Part shown: piece after piece, positions 39,343 to 48,889 of the stretch
Numbering within the stretch: the stretch's first letter is position 1
How the letters are laid out: every line of letters begins with the position of its first letter
Source: Burkholderia pyrrocinia
GTDB lineage: Bacteria; Pseudomonadota; Gammaproteobacteria; Burkholderiales; Burkholderiaceae
Reading direction: 5' to 3'
Assembly: GCF_018417535.1 (NCBI RefSeq)
Contig: NZ_CP070977.1
Coordinates: forward strand, 2,480,001 to 2,544,000
DNA: 64,000 nucleotides
The notes under the pieces: model-generated
What the model was told of the DNA's origin: nothing
Databases searched by the model: none
The model's input: only the letters and a program-made list of their open reading frames with translations
Translations under genes and position numbers: made by a program

Positions 39343-39606
39343 TTAGGCAGCCGCCGGGACGACGATGACCAGATGCTTCTTGTCCGCGCCTTTCGTCGCG
39401 AACTTCACGTGACCGTCGATCAGCGCGAACAGGGTGTGATCCTTGCCCATGCCGACGTTCTCGCCTGCGTGCATGCGCGTACCGCGCTGACGCACGATGA
39501 TGCCGCCGGCATTGATTGCCTGGCCGCCGTACACTTTCACGCCGAGACGTTTCGACTCGGAGTCGCGGCCGTTCCGGGAAGAGCCGCCTGCCTTTTTGTG
39601 TGCCAT
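39343..39606 (-). CDS. rpmA: 50S ribosomal protein L27
   Basis: L27 lies at the peptidyl transferase centre. The 87-residue protein begins [20 protein letters not shown] and contains GVKVYGGQ and IIVRQRGT, all invariant-type L27 sequence. It follows rplU by 24 bp. No N-terminal extension needing cleavage is present. Confidence 0.98.
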   Translation of the reverse strand: MAHKKAGGSSRNGRDSESKRLGVKVYGGQAINAGGIIVRQRGTRMHAGENVGMGKDHTLFALIDGHVKFATKGADKKHLVIVVPAAA

Positions 39607-39630
39607 CTGATTGCTCCTTTACCGAGGCGC

Positions 39631-39942
39631 TTACGCGTTGATCGCGTCGATGCGCAGCTCAGTGTAGTTCTGGCGGTGGCCGCCGTGCTTTTGGTAGTGC
39701 TTCCGGCGACGCATCTTGAAGATGGTGACCTTGGCATGACGACCGTGCGACACAACGGTGGCCTTGACGGAAGCCCCACTGACCAGCGGCGTACCGAACT
39801 TAATCGATTCGCCTTCGCCCACTGCGAGAACCTGGTCGAGCGTGATTTCAGCGTCAATGTCAGCCGGTATCTGTTCTACTTTGAGTTTTTCGCCAACGGC
39901 AACCTTGTACTGCTTGCCGCCGGTTTTTATGACCGCGTACAT
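39631..39942 (-). CDS. rplU: 50S ribosomal protein L21
   Basis: L21 binds 23S rRNA. The 103-residue protein starts [15 protein letters not shown] and contains [20 protein letters not shown], as in E. coli L21 (103). Start ATG 39940-39942; the upstream in-frame extension is leader. Its promoter at 39998-40026 is close to consensus. Confidence 0.98.
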   Translation of the reverse strand: MYAVIKTGGKQYKVAVGEKLKVEQIPADIDAEITLDQVLAVGEGESIKFGTPLVSGASVKATVVSHGRHAKVTIFKMRRRKHYQKHGGHRQNYTELRIDAINA

Positions 39943-39997
39943 TGAGAACCTCACTCTGGATCCAAATTTTCCGCACACCACGCGCGGAAAACACGTG

Positions 39998-40026
39998 ATT
40001 ATACATGGGGTTAGCACCGAAGTCAA
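39998..40026 (-). promoter_or_regulatory. rplU-rpmA promoter
   Basis: On the minus strand TTGACT (40021-40026) and TATAAT (39998-40003) are separated by 17 bp, the best consensus match in the window, as expected for ribosomal genes. Confidence 0.8.
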
Positions 40027-40120
40027 AACCGATCGACGATTGCCGCACGCCGGCCTCGGCCGGACGGCCTAAATCGCTGCTGCGGCGCGTCCGACAGACC
40101 GGGATATCTCGGATTCGACT

Positions 40121-40126
40121 TATAAT
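40121..40126 (+). promoter_or_regulatory. Possible -10 of the ispB promoter
   Basis: TATAAT lies 27 bp upstream of the ispB ATG, divergent from the rplU promoter. No good -35 is seen, so an activator or extended -10 may be involved, or the ATG may be close to the 5' end. Confidence 0.4.
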
Positions 40127-40152
40127 CCGCGGCATCACCCAATTCCATCATC

Positions 40153-41148
40153 ATGTCGTCGTCCACCGCCTCCCCCACCCTCAGCGCCGCCCACCTGCTC
40201 GCTCCGATCACCAGCGACATGGAGCAGGTGAATCGCGTTATCCGGCAAAGCCTCGCGTCCGACGTGCTGCTGATCAACCAGATCGCCGAGTACATCATCG
40301 GCGCGGGCGGCAAGCGGCTGCGTCCGGCGTTGCTGCTGCTCGTCGCCGGCGCGCTCGGCGAAACGTCGCACCAGCGGCACGTACTGGCCGCGGTCGTCGA
40401 GTTCATCCACACGGCCACGCTGCTGCACGACGACGTCGTCGACGAATCCGAGCTGCGCCGTGGCCGCCAGACCGCCAATGCGCTGTTCGGCAACGCGGCG
40501 AGCGTGCTGGTAGGCGATTACCTCTATTCGCGCTCGTTCGAGATGATGGTCGGCGTCGGCAAGATGCGCGTGATGGAGATCCTGTCCGAAGCAACGACGA
40601 TCATTTCCGAAGGCGAGGTGCTGCAGCTCCTCAACATGCACGATGCGGACGTCGACGAAACGCGCTACATGCAGGTGATCCGCTACAAGACGGCCAAGCT
40701 GTTCGAGGCGTCTGCGCGCCTGGGCGCGGTGCTCGCGGGCGCCGATGCGCCGACCGAGTCCGCCGCCGCCGAATACGGCCGCCGGATCGGCACCGCGTTT
40801 CAGATCATGGACGACTGGCTCGACTACGCGGGCGCCGTCGAAGCGATGGGCAAGAATGCCGGCGACGACCTGCGCGAAGGCAAGCCGACGCTGCCGCTCA
40901 TCTACCTGATCGAACGCGGTACGCCCGAGCAGTCGGCGCTTGCACGCGAGGCGATCGAACAGGGCGGCACCGATCGCTTCGACACGATTTTCGAAGCGAT
41001 CACGCGCTCGGGCGCGCTGGATCACACGCTCGAATGCGCACGCCAGGAAGCGCAGGCGGCCGCGGCAGCGATCGCCGCGTTCCCCGATTCGATCTACAAG
41101 GAGAGCCTGCTCGCGCTGTGCTCGTACTCGACGTCGCGGCAGTCGTAA
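40153..41148 (+). CDS. ispB: Octaprenyl/polyprenyl diphosphate synthase
   Basis: IspB makes the ubiquinone side chain by condensing isopentenyl diphosphate onto farnesyl diphosphate. The 331-residue all-alpha prenyltransferase has the first Asp-rich motif LHDDVVDES (91-99), the second DDWLD at 220-224, and GKRLRPAL near 53-60. Divergence from rplU is the usual order. The exact chain length of the product cannot be read from the sequence; octaprenyl is expected for Burkholderia (Q-8). Confidence 0.93.
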   Translation: MSSSTASPTLSAAHLLAPITSDMEQVNRVIRQSLASDVLLINQIAEYIIGAGGKRLRPALLLLVAGALGETSHQRHVLAAVVEFIHTATLLHDDVVDESELRRGRQTANALFGNAASVLVGDYLYSRSFEMMVGVGKMRVMEILSEATTIISEGEVLQLLNMHDADVDETRYMQVIRYKTAKLFEASARLGAVLAGADAPTESAAAEYGRRIGTAFQIMDDWLDYAGAVEAMGKNAGDDLREGKPTLPLIYLIERGTPEQSALAREAIEQGGTDRFDTIFEAITRSGALDHTLECARQEAQAAAAAIAAFPDSIYKESLLALCSYSTSRQS

Positions 41149-41328
41149 ATGCATTGCGTGCGTCGCCGCCACTGCTGCGACGACGCACGTTCGACACGGC
41201 GCGATCACCTGTCCCAAAAAATTTCTTCGCCAAAGTATTCCATTTTCGAAGAAACGTCGTTATAGTTATGTTCTTGCTCGACGACGCAGCGGTCTTGAAG
41301 AAGACTGCGAAATCGGAAGAGTCCAAAT

Positions 41329-41405
41329 CGGGGTGTAGCTTAGCCTGGTAGAGCGCTACGTTCGGGACGTAGAGGCCGGAGGTTCGAATCCTCTCACCCC
41401 GACCA
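41329..41405 (+). tRNA. tRNA-Pro (anticodon CGG)
   Basis: This 77-nt sequence folds as a cloverleaf: acceptor CGGGGTG pairs with CACCCCG (41395-41401), the anticodon stem CTACG/CGTAG encloses the loop TTCGGGA with anticodon CGG, the T arm has GGTTCGAATCC, and CCA is encoded at 41403-41405. It decodes CCG proline codons, abundant in this genome. A terminator follows at 41416-41445. Confidence 0.95.
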
Positions 41406-41415
41406 GATTTGTAAA

Positions 41416-41445
41416 AAACCGTGCACTGCGTGCACGGTTTTTTTT
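41416..41445 (+). terminator. Terminator after tRNA-Pro
   Basis: 10-bp stem (41416-41425 with 41431-41440) containing ACCGTGCA, a 5-nt loop and an eight-T run. Confidence 0.85.
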
Positions 41446-41547
41446 CGTCCGGCCGCCGCGGGCCCATCGTGTCGCGCCCGACACATCGCGGTCGCCGGCC
41501 TCTGCTATATTCCCTCCATCCCTGTCCTTCACTGCCCTTTCCGACGC

Positions 41548-42840
41548 GTGGACCAAATTCCCTTATGGGCGCAAATCGGCGCCGTCTTCCTGCTTCTCCT
41601 CTGTTCCAGCTTCTTTTCCATTTCCGAGACTGCGATGATGGCGCTCAATCGCCATCGGCTGAAGCATCTCGCCGGCCAGGGTGCGCTCGGCGCGAAAACG
41701 ACGCAGGGGCTTCTCACGCGGACTGACCTGCTGCTCAGCGTGATCCTGATCGGCAACAACCTGTTCAACACGATCATCCCGGTCCTCACGACGTCGCTCG
41801 CGCTTCATACGTTCGGCCGCAACAACCTCGCGCTGTCGATCGCGACCGGCATCGTCGCGTTCCTGATCATCGTGTTCGCGGAAATCGCGCCGAAGATCGT
41901 CGGCGCGACCTTCCCCGAACGCATCGCCCTGCCTGCGAGCCTCGTGATCGCACCGCTGATGCGCGTGTTCAAGCCGGTCGTCTGGTTCGTCAACGCGCTC
42001 GCGAACGGCGTACTGTGGGTGCTGCGCATCAACACGAAGAAGGGCCGCGACCAGCGGATGTCAGCCGACGAGTTGCGGGCCATCGTGCTCGAGTCGAGCA
42101 GTTTCATGCCGACCAAGCACCGCAGCATCCTGCTCAACCTGTTCGACCTCGAGAACATCACGGTCGACGACGTGATGGTGCCCCGCCGCCAGATCGAGTC
42201 GCTCAACTTCTACGCACCGCTCGACGACGTCCTGCACGAGCTCGAAACCTGCTATCACAACCGGCTCGTCGTCTACGAAGGCGACATCGACAAGGTGCTC
42301 GGCGTGCTGCACGTGCGCAAGACGCTCACCGCGCTGCACAACCAGGAGTTCGATCGCGAAATGCTGCGCTCGCTGCTCGCCGAGCCGTACTACGTGCCGT
42401 CGGGCACGCCGGTGGTTCAGCAGCTCCAGTTTTTCCAGGAGACCCGGCAGCGTACCGCGCTCGTCGTCAACGAGTACGGCGAGCTCGAAGGGCTCGTCAC
42501 GCCCGAAGACATCATCGAGGAGCTGATCGGCGAATTCACGACCTCGATGCCGCGCAGCGAACGCGCGGGCGGCTGGGACGAGAACGGCGAATGCATCGTC
42601 TCGGCCAGCATGCCGCTGCGCGAACTGAACCGCTGGCTGCTCCTGAAGCTGCCGACCGACGGGCCGAAGACGCTGAACGGGTTGATTCTAGAAATCCTCG
42701 AGGAAATTCCGGAAGACGACGTGTGCCTGAAAATCGGCGACGTGATGCTCGAGGTGATGCGCAGCGACGACCAGGCCGTGCGCACCGTCAAGCTCTTCAA
42801 GCCGCGCGGCACGCGCACCGCACGCGCCGCCCTGCGCTAG
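41548..42840 (+). CDS. CorC/HlyC-type CNNM transporter (DUF21, CBS, CorC_HlyC domains)
   Basis: This 430-residue inner-membrane protein has an N-terminal DUF21/CNNM domain with about four membrane segments (1-145), a CBS-domain pair (about 200-330, NRLVVYEGDIDKVLGVLHV) and a C-terminal CorC_HlyC domain (about 345-425). Such proteins are linked to magnesium or cobalt efflux; the older hemolysin label is misleading. The start is GTG at 41548. Its TAG stop (42838-42840) lies on the left boundary of the putative MITE. Confidence 0.88.
   Translation: MDQIPLWAQIGAVFLLLLCSSFFSISETAMMALNRHRLKHLAGQGALGAKTTQGLLTRTDLLLSVILIGNNLFNTIIPVLTTSLALHTFGRNNLALSIATGIVAFLIIVFAEIAPKIVGATFPERIALPASLVIAPLMRVFKPVVWFVNALANGVLWVLRINTKKGRDQRMSADELRAIVLESSSFMPTKHRSILLNLFDLENITVDDVMVPRRQIESLNFYAPLDDVLHELETCYHNRLVVYEGDIDKVLGVLHVRKTLTALHNQEFDREMLRSLLAEPYYVPSGTPVVQQLQFFQETRQRTALVVNEYGELEGLVTPEDIIEELIGEFTTSMPRSERAGGWDENGECIVSASMPLRELNRWLLLKLPTDGPKTLNGLILEILEEIPEDDVCLKIGDVMLEVMRSDDQAVRTVKLFKPRGTRTARAALR
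42837..42839. repeat. Left copy of putative target-site duplication (CTA)
   Basis: CTA, repeated at 43152-43154. The first two bases of the CorC/HlyC stop codon TAG lie in it. Three bases alone are weak evidence. Confidence 0.4.
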
Positions 42841-43151
42841 GCCTGTTCCCGCCAATAACGGGCTTGCGCTGGCCCCCAGAAGGGCCGAGCGCAAGGAATG
42901 CGACGACCAACGGGAGTCCCTGTGGGACGAAGCGAATACTCGACGCGTATTCGCGAGGAGCATGACGCGGCGATCGGCCCTTCTGGTGGTCAGCCCGACG
43001 AATGAACTTTTCCAAAACAGGGGAACGCGCGTTGCCGGCCGTATTGCGGCGTCGCGCGTCGCTTGTTCGGCTCGGCCAAACGGCGCTCCTCACTCGTTGC
43101 ACTCCGACCGGCAAGCCACGTTCGCAAGCCCGTTATTGGCGGGAACAGGCC
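42840..43151. mobile_element. Putative MITE with 29-bp terminal inverted repeats
   Basis: Positions 42840-42868 and 43123-43151 are perfect 29-bp inverted repeats starting GGCCTGTTCCCGCC. They are flanked by CTA on both sides (42837-42839 and 43152-43154), or CTAG if the shared G is counted, as a target duplication would be. The 312-bp interior has no transposase, but further inverted repeats (42876-42888 with 42974-42986, 13 bp perfect; 42932-42938 with 42948-42954) and imperfect extension of the ends. It sits between the CorC/HlyC stop and pilB. Transposition in trans by an insertion-sequence transposase is inferred. Confidence 0.6.
42876..42986. repeat. Internal 13-bp inverted repeat in the putative MITE
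   Basis: CCAGAAGGGCCGA at 42876-42888 pairs perfectly with its complement at 42974-42986, enclosing a smaller hairpin 42932-42938/42948-42954. Confidence 0.65.
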
Positions 43152-43238
43152 CTAGCCGAACGGCCGACTGCCGGAGCCGCCCGCGACGCGCGACCATCTG
43201 CGGGTCACGTTCAACAGGCGGCCGACGCGCCGGCTCAC

Positions 43239-44516
43239 ATGCATTTCCCTCCCCCCGGGGCACCGCTGCGCACGCAGCCGACGCCCGCCCGCTCCGATGC
43301 GTCGCCCGCCGCCGCACCCCACGCGCTCGACGCGGCCCAGCTCGACGATGCCCCGGCCGTGCGGCTGCTGACCGACACGCTTCACGCGGCACGCGTGCGC
43401 GACGCATCCGACATCCATGTCGAACCGTTCGAAGCCGGCTGGCGCATCCGCCTGCGCATCGACGGCGTGCTGCACGAACATGCGCGGCCGCCCCTGCACC
43501 TGCGCGACGCGCTCGTCACACGGATCAAGGTCCTCGCGCGCATGGACATCGCCGAGCGGCGCCTCCCGCAGGACGGCAGGCTGCGCATCGCGATCGACGG
43601 CGGCACGCGCGGCGACTACCGCGTCAGTTCGCTACCCACACTGTTCGGCGAAAAGCTCGTGCTGCGGCGCCTCGAAACGCTGCCGCCCGATCTCACGCTC
43701 GCCCGCCTCGGTTTCGACGCGCAGCAGGCGGCCGCGATGGAGGCGGCGATACGCGCACCGCACGGCCTCGTGCTCGTCACGGGCCCGACCGGCAGCGGCA
43801 AGACGCTGTCGCTCTACTGCGCGCTGCAGATGCTCGATCGCGACGCGCACAACGTCTGCACGGTCGAGGATCCCGCCGAGATCCAGCTCGACGGGATCAG
43901 CCAGGTCGGTGTCGCCGAAAAGGCGGGGCTCACGTTCGCGACGGCACTGCGCGCGCTGCTGCGGCAGGATCCGGACATCATCATGGTCGGCGAGATTCGC
44001 GATGCGGAGACGGCCGACGTCGCGATCAAGGCCGCGCAGACCGGCCATCTCGTGCTGTCGACGCTGCACACGAACGACGCGCCGGCCGCCGTCGCGCGGC
44101 TGCTCGACATCGGCGTCGCGCCGTACAACCTCGCGGCCGCGCTGCACCTCGTCACCGCTCAGCGTCTCGTCCGGCGCCTGTGCGTCGCGTGCCGCGTGCA
44201 CTCGGACGCACCGGCGCACGTGCTGCGGGAAGCCGGCTGCGACGCGGCGGCCCTGGCAGCCGGATGGCGGCCGTTCGTCGCGCGCGGCTGTTCCGCGTGT
44301 CACGGTATCGGCTATCGCGGCCGTATCGGCCTGCATCAGACGATGCCGGTATCGCGCGCGCTGGCGGAACGCATCGTCGCGCGGGCGAGCGTCGGCGAAC
44401 TCGCGCAATGCGCGGCGGCCGAAGGCGTGCGCAATCTGCGCGACGCGGCCTTCGCGCGCGTCCGGGACGGCACGACGAGCATCGCGGAAGCCGTCGCCGC
44501 GACACCGGCGTCGTGA
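43239..44516 (+). CDS. pilB: Type IV pilus assembly ATPase PilB (GspE family, short form)
   Basis: PilB-type ATPases power pilin polymerisation. From ATG 43239 the protein is 425 residues: a RIRLRIDGVLHE/IKVLARMDIAERRLPQDGR N2-like part, Walker A TGPTGSGKT near 181-188, DPAEIQLDGI, Walker B/Asp box LRQDPDIIMVGEIRD, AQTGHLVLSTLHTND, and a zinc tetracysteine (CVACR and CSACHG). The usual N-terminal MshEN domain of PilB (about 560 residues in total) is absent. An upstream in-frame start at 43002 gives 504 residues, but those extra residues read through the putative MITE, so 43239 is preferred; neither start has a good ribosome site. Confidence 0.8.
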   Translation: MHFPPPGAPLRTQPTPARSDASPAAAPHALDAAQLDDAPAVRLLTDTLHAARVRDASDIHVEPFEAGWRIRLRIDGVLHEHARPPLHLRDALVTRIKVLARMDIAERRLPQDGRLRIAIDGGTRGDYRVSSLPTLFGEKLVLRRLETLPPDLTLARLGFDAQQAAAMEAAIRAPHGLVLVTGPTGSGKTLSLYCALQMLDRDAHNVCTVEDPAEIQLDGISQVGVAEKAGLTFATALRALLRQDPDIIMVGEIRDAETADVAIKAAQTGHLVLSTLHTNDAPAAVARLLDIGVAPYNLAAALHLVTAQRLVRRLCVACRVHSDAPAHVLREAGCDAAALAAGWRPFVARGCSACHGIGYRGRIGLHQTMPVSRALAERIVARASVGELAQCAAAEGVRNLRDAAFARVRDGTTSIAEAVAATPAS

Positions 44517-44518
44517 GC

Positions 44519-45724
44519 ATGCGCACGACGCCGCGCGAAACCCGCTTCGCATGGCGCGGCCGCCGCCGCGACGGCACGCCGCGTCGCGGGACCGTCATCG
44601 CCTTCGACGCAGCGGCTGCGCGCGCCGCGCTCGCGCGCGACGGCATCGCGGTACTGTCGCTCGACGTCCGCGGGCCGGCCCGGCCGCCGACGGCCGGCGC
44701 ACGGGACATCACGCGCTTCACGCGCCAGCTCGCGAGCCTGCTGCAGGCCGGCCTGCCGCTCGCGCCGTCGCTCGAGATGCTCGCGCGTACGCGTACACGC
44801 GACGGCGTGCCGCGCATCGCCGCGGGTCTCGCCCGCGAGATCGTCGGCGGGCAACGCTTCGCCGATGCGCTCGCACGCTATCCAGCGCAGTTCGGTACGC
44901 TGTATCGCCAGTTGATCGAGGTCGGCGAAGCATCCGGCTCGCTCGGCATCGTGCTGACACGGGTCGCGGAACACCGCGAGCGCGCCGACGCGCAGTGGCG
45001 CAAGCTGCGTGCCGCGCTCGCGTATCCGGCAGCCGTCATCCTGTTCGCGCTCGCGATCTCGGCTGCGTTGATGGTGTGGGTCGTGCCGACGTTCCGGCAG
45101 ATCTTCGACGGTTTCGGCACCGCACTGCCGGCGCCGACCCGCGCACTGCTCGCGCTGTCCTCGGCGCTGTCGGCGTGGGGCGGTGTGCTCGTGGCCGGTG
45201 CCACGGCAACGGGGCTTGCCGCCCATCACGCGCTTCGGCGGTCGGCGCCGCTGCGCCATGCCGTCGCGCGGCGCCTGCTGCGTGCCCCGCTCGCAGGCAG
45301 CGCGCTTGCGCGGTTCGCGGCCGCACGCTGGTGCCGCTCGCTTGCGACGCTGCTCGGCGCCGGCGTCCCGCTCGCCGACGCCTTCGCCACGCTCGAGCGC
45401 ACGGCCGGCCATCCGGTGTTCGAGCAGGCCACCGCGCACATCGCGGCACGCGTGCTGCACGGCGCGCGTCTCGCCGACGCGATGCAGTCGGTCGGCTGCT
45501 TCCCGGACGACGTCGTGCAACCGATCGCCGTCGCCGAGGAGACCGGTGCGCTCGACACGATGCTCGCCGACCTCGCCGCGCTGTGCGAACGCCAGCTCGA
45601 CACGCGTCTCGAGACGCTCGCGGCACTCGGGGAACCGCTGATCGTGATCGTACTGGGCGCACTCGTCGGCGGCCTCGTGATCGCGATGTACCTGCCCATC
45701 CTTCAGCTCGGCAACGTGGTGTAG
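44519..45724 (+). CDS. pilC: Type IV pilus/type II secretion inner-membrane platform protein PilC
   Basis: PilC is the polytopic platform protein that PilB acts on. The 401-residue protein has the T2SF pattern twice: FTRQLASLLQAGLPLAPSLE near the N-terminus and RSLATLLGAGVPLADAF in the second half, with about three to four membrane segments (LILFALAISAALMVW, final LIVIVLGALVGGLVIAMYLP). A GTG at 44513-44515 overlaps the pilB stop (GTGA) and is an alternative start giving two more residues. Confidence 0.88.
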   Translation: MRTTPRETRFAWRGRRRDGTPRRGTVIAFDAAAARAALARDGIAVLSLDVRGPARPPTAGARDITRFTRQLASLLQAGLPLAPSLEMLARTRTRDGVPRIAAGLAREIVGGQRFADALARYPAQFGTLYRQLIEVGEASGSLGIVLTRVAEHRERADAQWRKLRAALAYPAAVILFALAISAALMVWVVPTFRQIFDGFGTALPAPTRALLALSSALSAWGGVLVAGATATGLAAHHALRRSAPLRHAVARRLLRAPLAGSALARFAAARWCRSLATLLGAGVPLADAFATLERTAGHPVFEQATAHIAARVLHGARLADAMQSVGCFPDDVVQPIAVAEETGALDTMLADLAALCERQLDTRLETLAALGEPLIVIVLGALVGGLVIAMYLPILQLGNVV

Positions 45725-45769
45725 CATCGCAACCGATTCTGTCGCCTTTTAGCCCGAACCTTGAGCCTC

Positions 45770-46681
45770 ATGACGCCCGCGCCCCTGTACGCCGTTCCCG
45801 ATTCGCCCGAGAGCACGCTGCTCGCGCTGGCGATGCTGCCGCCCGCGTTGCAGTATGCGTTCGCGGTCGTCATCGGCCTTTGCATCGGCAGCTTCCTGAA
45901 CGTGGTCGTGCACCGTCTGCCGGTGATGATGCAGCGCGCATGGCAGGCCGAGATCGCCGAAGCGACCGGCAACGCCAGCACCGCCCCCGACGACGGTTAT
46001 CCGCCGCGCTACGATCTGTGGCGCCCGCGCAGCGCATGCCCGCATTGCGGCCATGTGCTGCGCGCGTGGGAAAACATCCCGCTCGTCAGCTACCTGATAC
46101 TGCGCGGACGCTGCCGCCGCTGCGGCCACGCGATCGGCATCCGTTATCCGCTCGTCGAGCTCGCGTGCGCGCTGCTCGCCGCCGGCTCGCTCGCCGCGTT
46201 CGGCCCGACCGTCGCCGCGCTTGCCGCCTTCGCGCTGTGCGCCGCGCTGCTTGCGATGAGCGCGATCGATATCCGCACCGGTTACCTGCCCGATTCGATG
46301 ACGCTGCCGCTCCTCTGGGCCGGGCTCGTGCTGAACCTCGGCGGCACGTTCACGTCGCTGCGCTCGGCCGTGATCGGCGCAATGGCCGGTTACCTGTTCC
46401 TGTGGTCGGTCTACTGGCTGTTCAAATGGTTGCGCGGCATCGAGGGCATCGGCTTCGGCGATCTGAAGCTGCTCGCCGCGCTCGGCGCGTGGATGGGCTG
46501 GGCCGCACTGCCGCAGGTCGTGCTGTTCGCCGCGGTGACGGGCGCAATCGTCGGGCTCGTCGCGACCTGGCGCGGCCGCATGCGCTTCGAGGAGCCGATT
46601 CCGTTCGGCCCGTTCCTCGCGGCGGGCGGCGTCGCGACGCTGTTTTTCGGCACCCCTTTTTATGCGGCGCTCGGAGGCTGA
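45770..46681 (+). CDS. pilD: Prepilin leader peptidase/N-methyltransferase PilD
   Basis: PilD cleaves the leader of type IV prepilins and pseudopilins and methylates the new N-terminus. The 303-residue polytopic protein has the cytoplasmic zinc tetracysteine CPHCGH and CRRCGH (Cys90, 93, 115, 118) and the two catalytic aspartates, Asp167 in [11 protein letters not shown] and Asp231 in GIGFGDLKL. Start ATG 45770 is preferred to TTG 45761. No prepilin gene is present here, so PilD probably serves pilins and a type II secretion system encoded elsewhere. Confidence 0.93.
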   Translation: MTPAPLYAVPDSPESTLLALAMLPPALQYAFAVVIGLCIGSFLNVVVHRLPVMMQRAWQAEIAEATGNASTAPDDGYPPRYDLWRPRSACPHCGHVLRAWENIPLVSYLILRGRCRRCGHAIGIRYPLVELACALLAAGSLAAFGPTVAALAAFALCAALLAMSAIDIRTGYLPDSMTLPLLWAGLVLNLGGTFTSLRSAVIGAMAGYLFLWSVYWLFKWLRGIEGIGFGDLKLLAALGAWMGWAALPQVVLFAAVTGAIVGLVATWRGRMRFEEPIPFGPFLAAGGVATLFFGTPFYAALGG

Positions 46682-46682
46682 C

Positions 46683-47291
46683 ATGTTCGCAGTAGGACTC
46701 ACCGGCGGCATCGGCAGCGGCAAGACGACCGTCGCCGACCTGTTCGGCGCCCGCGGCGCATCGCTCGTCGATACCGACCTGATCGCCCACCGCATCACCG
46801 CGCCGGGCGGCCTCGCGATGCCTGCGATCGAACAGGCATTCGGCCGCGGCTTCGTTGCTGCCGACGGCGCGCTCGACCGCGCGAAGATGCGCGCGCTGAT
46901 CTTCAGCGACGACGACGCGCGCCGGCGCCTCGAGGCAATCACGCACCCGCTGATCCGCGCGGAAACCGATCGCGAGGCGCGCGAAGCGCAGGGCCCGTAT
47001 GTGATGTTCGTCGTGCCGCTGCTCGTCGAGTCGGGCAACTGGAAGGCGCGCAGCAATCGCGTGCTCGTCGTCGACTGCCCGGTCGAAATGCAGATCGCGC
47101 GCGTGATGCAGCGCAACGGGTTCACGCGCGCGCAGGTCGAGGCAATCATCGCAAGACAGGCAACGCGCGAAGCCCGTCTCGCGGCGGCCGACGACGTGAT
47201 CGTCAACGACGCGACGACGCCCGATGCGCTCGCCGCGCAGGTCGATGCACTGCACCAACGCTATCTCGGGTTCGCGGCCGCCGCGCACTGA
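46683..47291 (+). CDS. coaE: Dephospho-CoA kinase
   Basis: CoaE adds the 3'-phosphate in the last step of coenzyme A synthesis. The 202-residue P-loop kinase starts [16 protein letters not shown], with the P-loop at residues 8-16, followed by [11 protein letters not shown]. Start ATG 46683 follows the pilD stop by 1 bp with GGAGG inside the pilD end, so translation is probably coupled. The order pilD-coaE-zapD-yacG is conserved in proteobacteria. Confidence 0.95.
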   Translation: MFAVGLTGGIGSGKTTVADLFGARGASLVDTDLIAHRITAPGGLAMPAIEQAFGRGFVAADGALDRAKMRALIFSDDDARRRLEAITHPLIRAETDREAREAQGPYVMFVVPLLVESGNWKARSNRVLVVDCPVEMQIARVMQRNGFTRAQVEAIIARQATREARLAAADDVIVNDATTPDALAAQVDALHQRYLGFAAAAH

Positions 47292-47349
47292 GCCGCGTGC
47301 GTAATCGTGATGGCGTACGAAATTGGTGCGTTGCTAGGGTAGAGCGTGA

Positions 47350-48156
<807 letters not shown>

Positions 48157-48184
48157 CGGCCGCGTGCCGGATCGACGCTTTCGT

Positions 48185-48385
48185 ATGACTACCGTTGTGA
48201 AATGCCCGTCGTGCGGCGCCCAAGTGCGCTGGACATCTGAAAATCAGTTCCGCCCGTTCTGTTCGGCACGCTGCAAGCAGCTCGACCTCGGCGCCTGGGC
48301 TGCGGAAAAGTACCGGATCGGCGGTACGTCCGACGAAGGCCCTTCGTCGGAAGAAGACGGCACGGACGACCGCCGCGACAGCTAA
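48185..48385 (+). CDS. yacG: DNA gyrase inhibitor YacG
   Basis: YacG is a small zinc protein that can bind GyrB. The 66-residue protein has four zinc cysteines (7, 10, 26, 30) in [12 protein letters not shown] and [16 protein letters not shown]. Start ATG 48185 is preferred to an upstream codon. It lies 28 bp after zapD. Confidence 0.93.
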   Translation: MTTVVKCPSCGAQVRWTSENQFRPFCSARCKQLDLGAWAAEKYRIGGTSDEGPSSEEDGTDDRRDS

Positions 48386-48445
48386 GCGGCGCGCGGCACC
48401 GCCCGCCGGCGATATGGCCCGCCTTTCACGCAGGCCGCCGCGGCA

Positions 48446-48889
48446 TCAGTGCGACGCCGCTTCCTTCTCGAGCAGTTCGAGCACCGGCAGCGCTGCCGGC
48501 AGCAGCGGCGCGACGTCGACCGGCAGTTGCTGCCACACGAACGCCTGCCCTTCCTTGCTGTGCGGCTCGCCCGTCCAGCCCGTCACCTTGCAGAAATAGA
48601 GCCGCACGTACGCGTGCGGATAATCGTGCTCGAGCGTGTGCCAGCGATGGCTGGCCGTGACGACGATGCCGAGTTCCTCGTGCAGTTCGCGCGCCAGCGC
48701 GTCCTCGACGCTCTCGCCGGCCTCCAGCTTGCCGCCCGGAAACTCCCAGTAGCCTTCATACGGCTTGCCCTGCAGCCGCTGCGCGAGCAGGTAGCGGCCG
48801 TCCGGCTGCACCATCACGCCAACCGCGACTTCCGTCACCTTGCGGCCATCCGGCGCCCGTACTGCGCCCTGTGCGAGATTCGCGCTCAT
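48446..48889 (-). CDS. MutT-type Nudix hydrolase
   Basis: This 147-residue Nudix protein begins with a short leader then VTEVAVGVMVQPDGRYLLAQR, and has the Nudix box GGKLEAGESVEDALAREL (residues 52-69) continuing to HEELGI. It resembles MutT, which hydrolyses 8-oxo-dGTP; the EFPGGKLE context supports that, but the substrate is not proven. Its start overlaps the ATPase stop as ATGA (48886-48889). Confidence 0.85.
   Translation of the reverse strand: MSANLAQGAVRAPDGRKVTEVAVGVMVQPDGRYLLAQRLQGKPYEGYWEFPGGKLEAGESVEDALARELHEELGIVVTASHRWHTLEHDYPHAYVRLYFCKVTGWTGEPHSKEGQAFVWQQLPVDVAPLLPAALPVLELLEKEAASH

Noticed and set aside
41158..41188. 8-bp stem after ispB as terminator
   Set aside because: Long loop and no T-run; probably chance in GC-rich DNA.
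41000..41467. Minus-strand frame with peptide GERIRTSGLYVPNVALYQ
   Set aside because: It is the antisense of the tRNA-Pro gene, a known recurring artefact.
42962..44518. Upstream part of the long frame leading into pilC
   Set aside because: Reads through pilB in another frame and has no domain; pilC starts at 44519 (or 44513).
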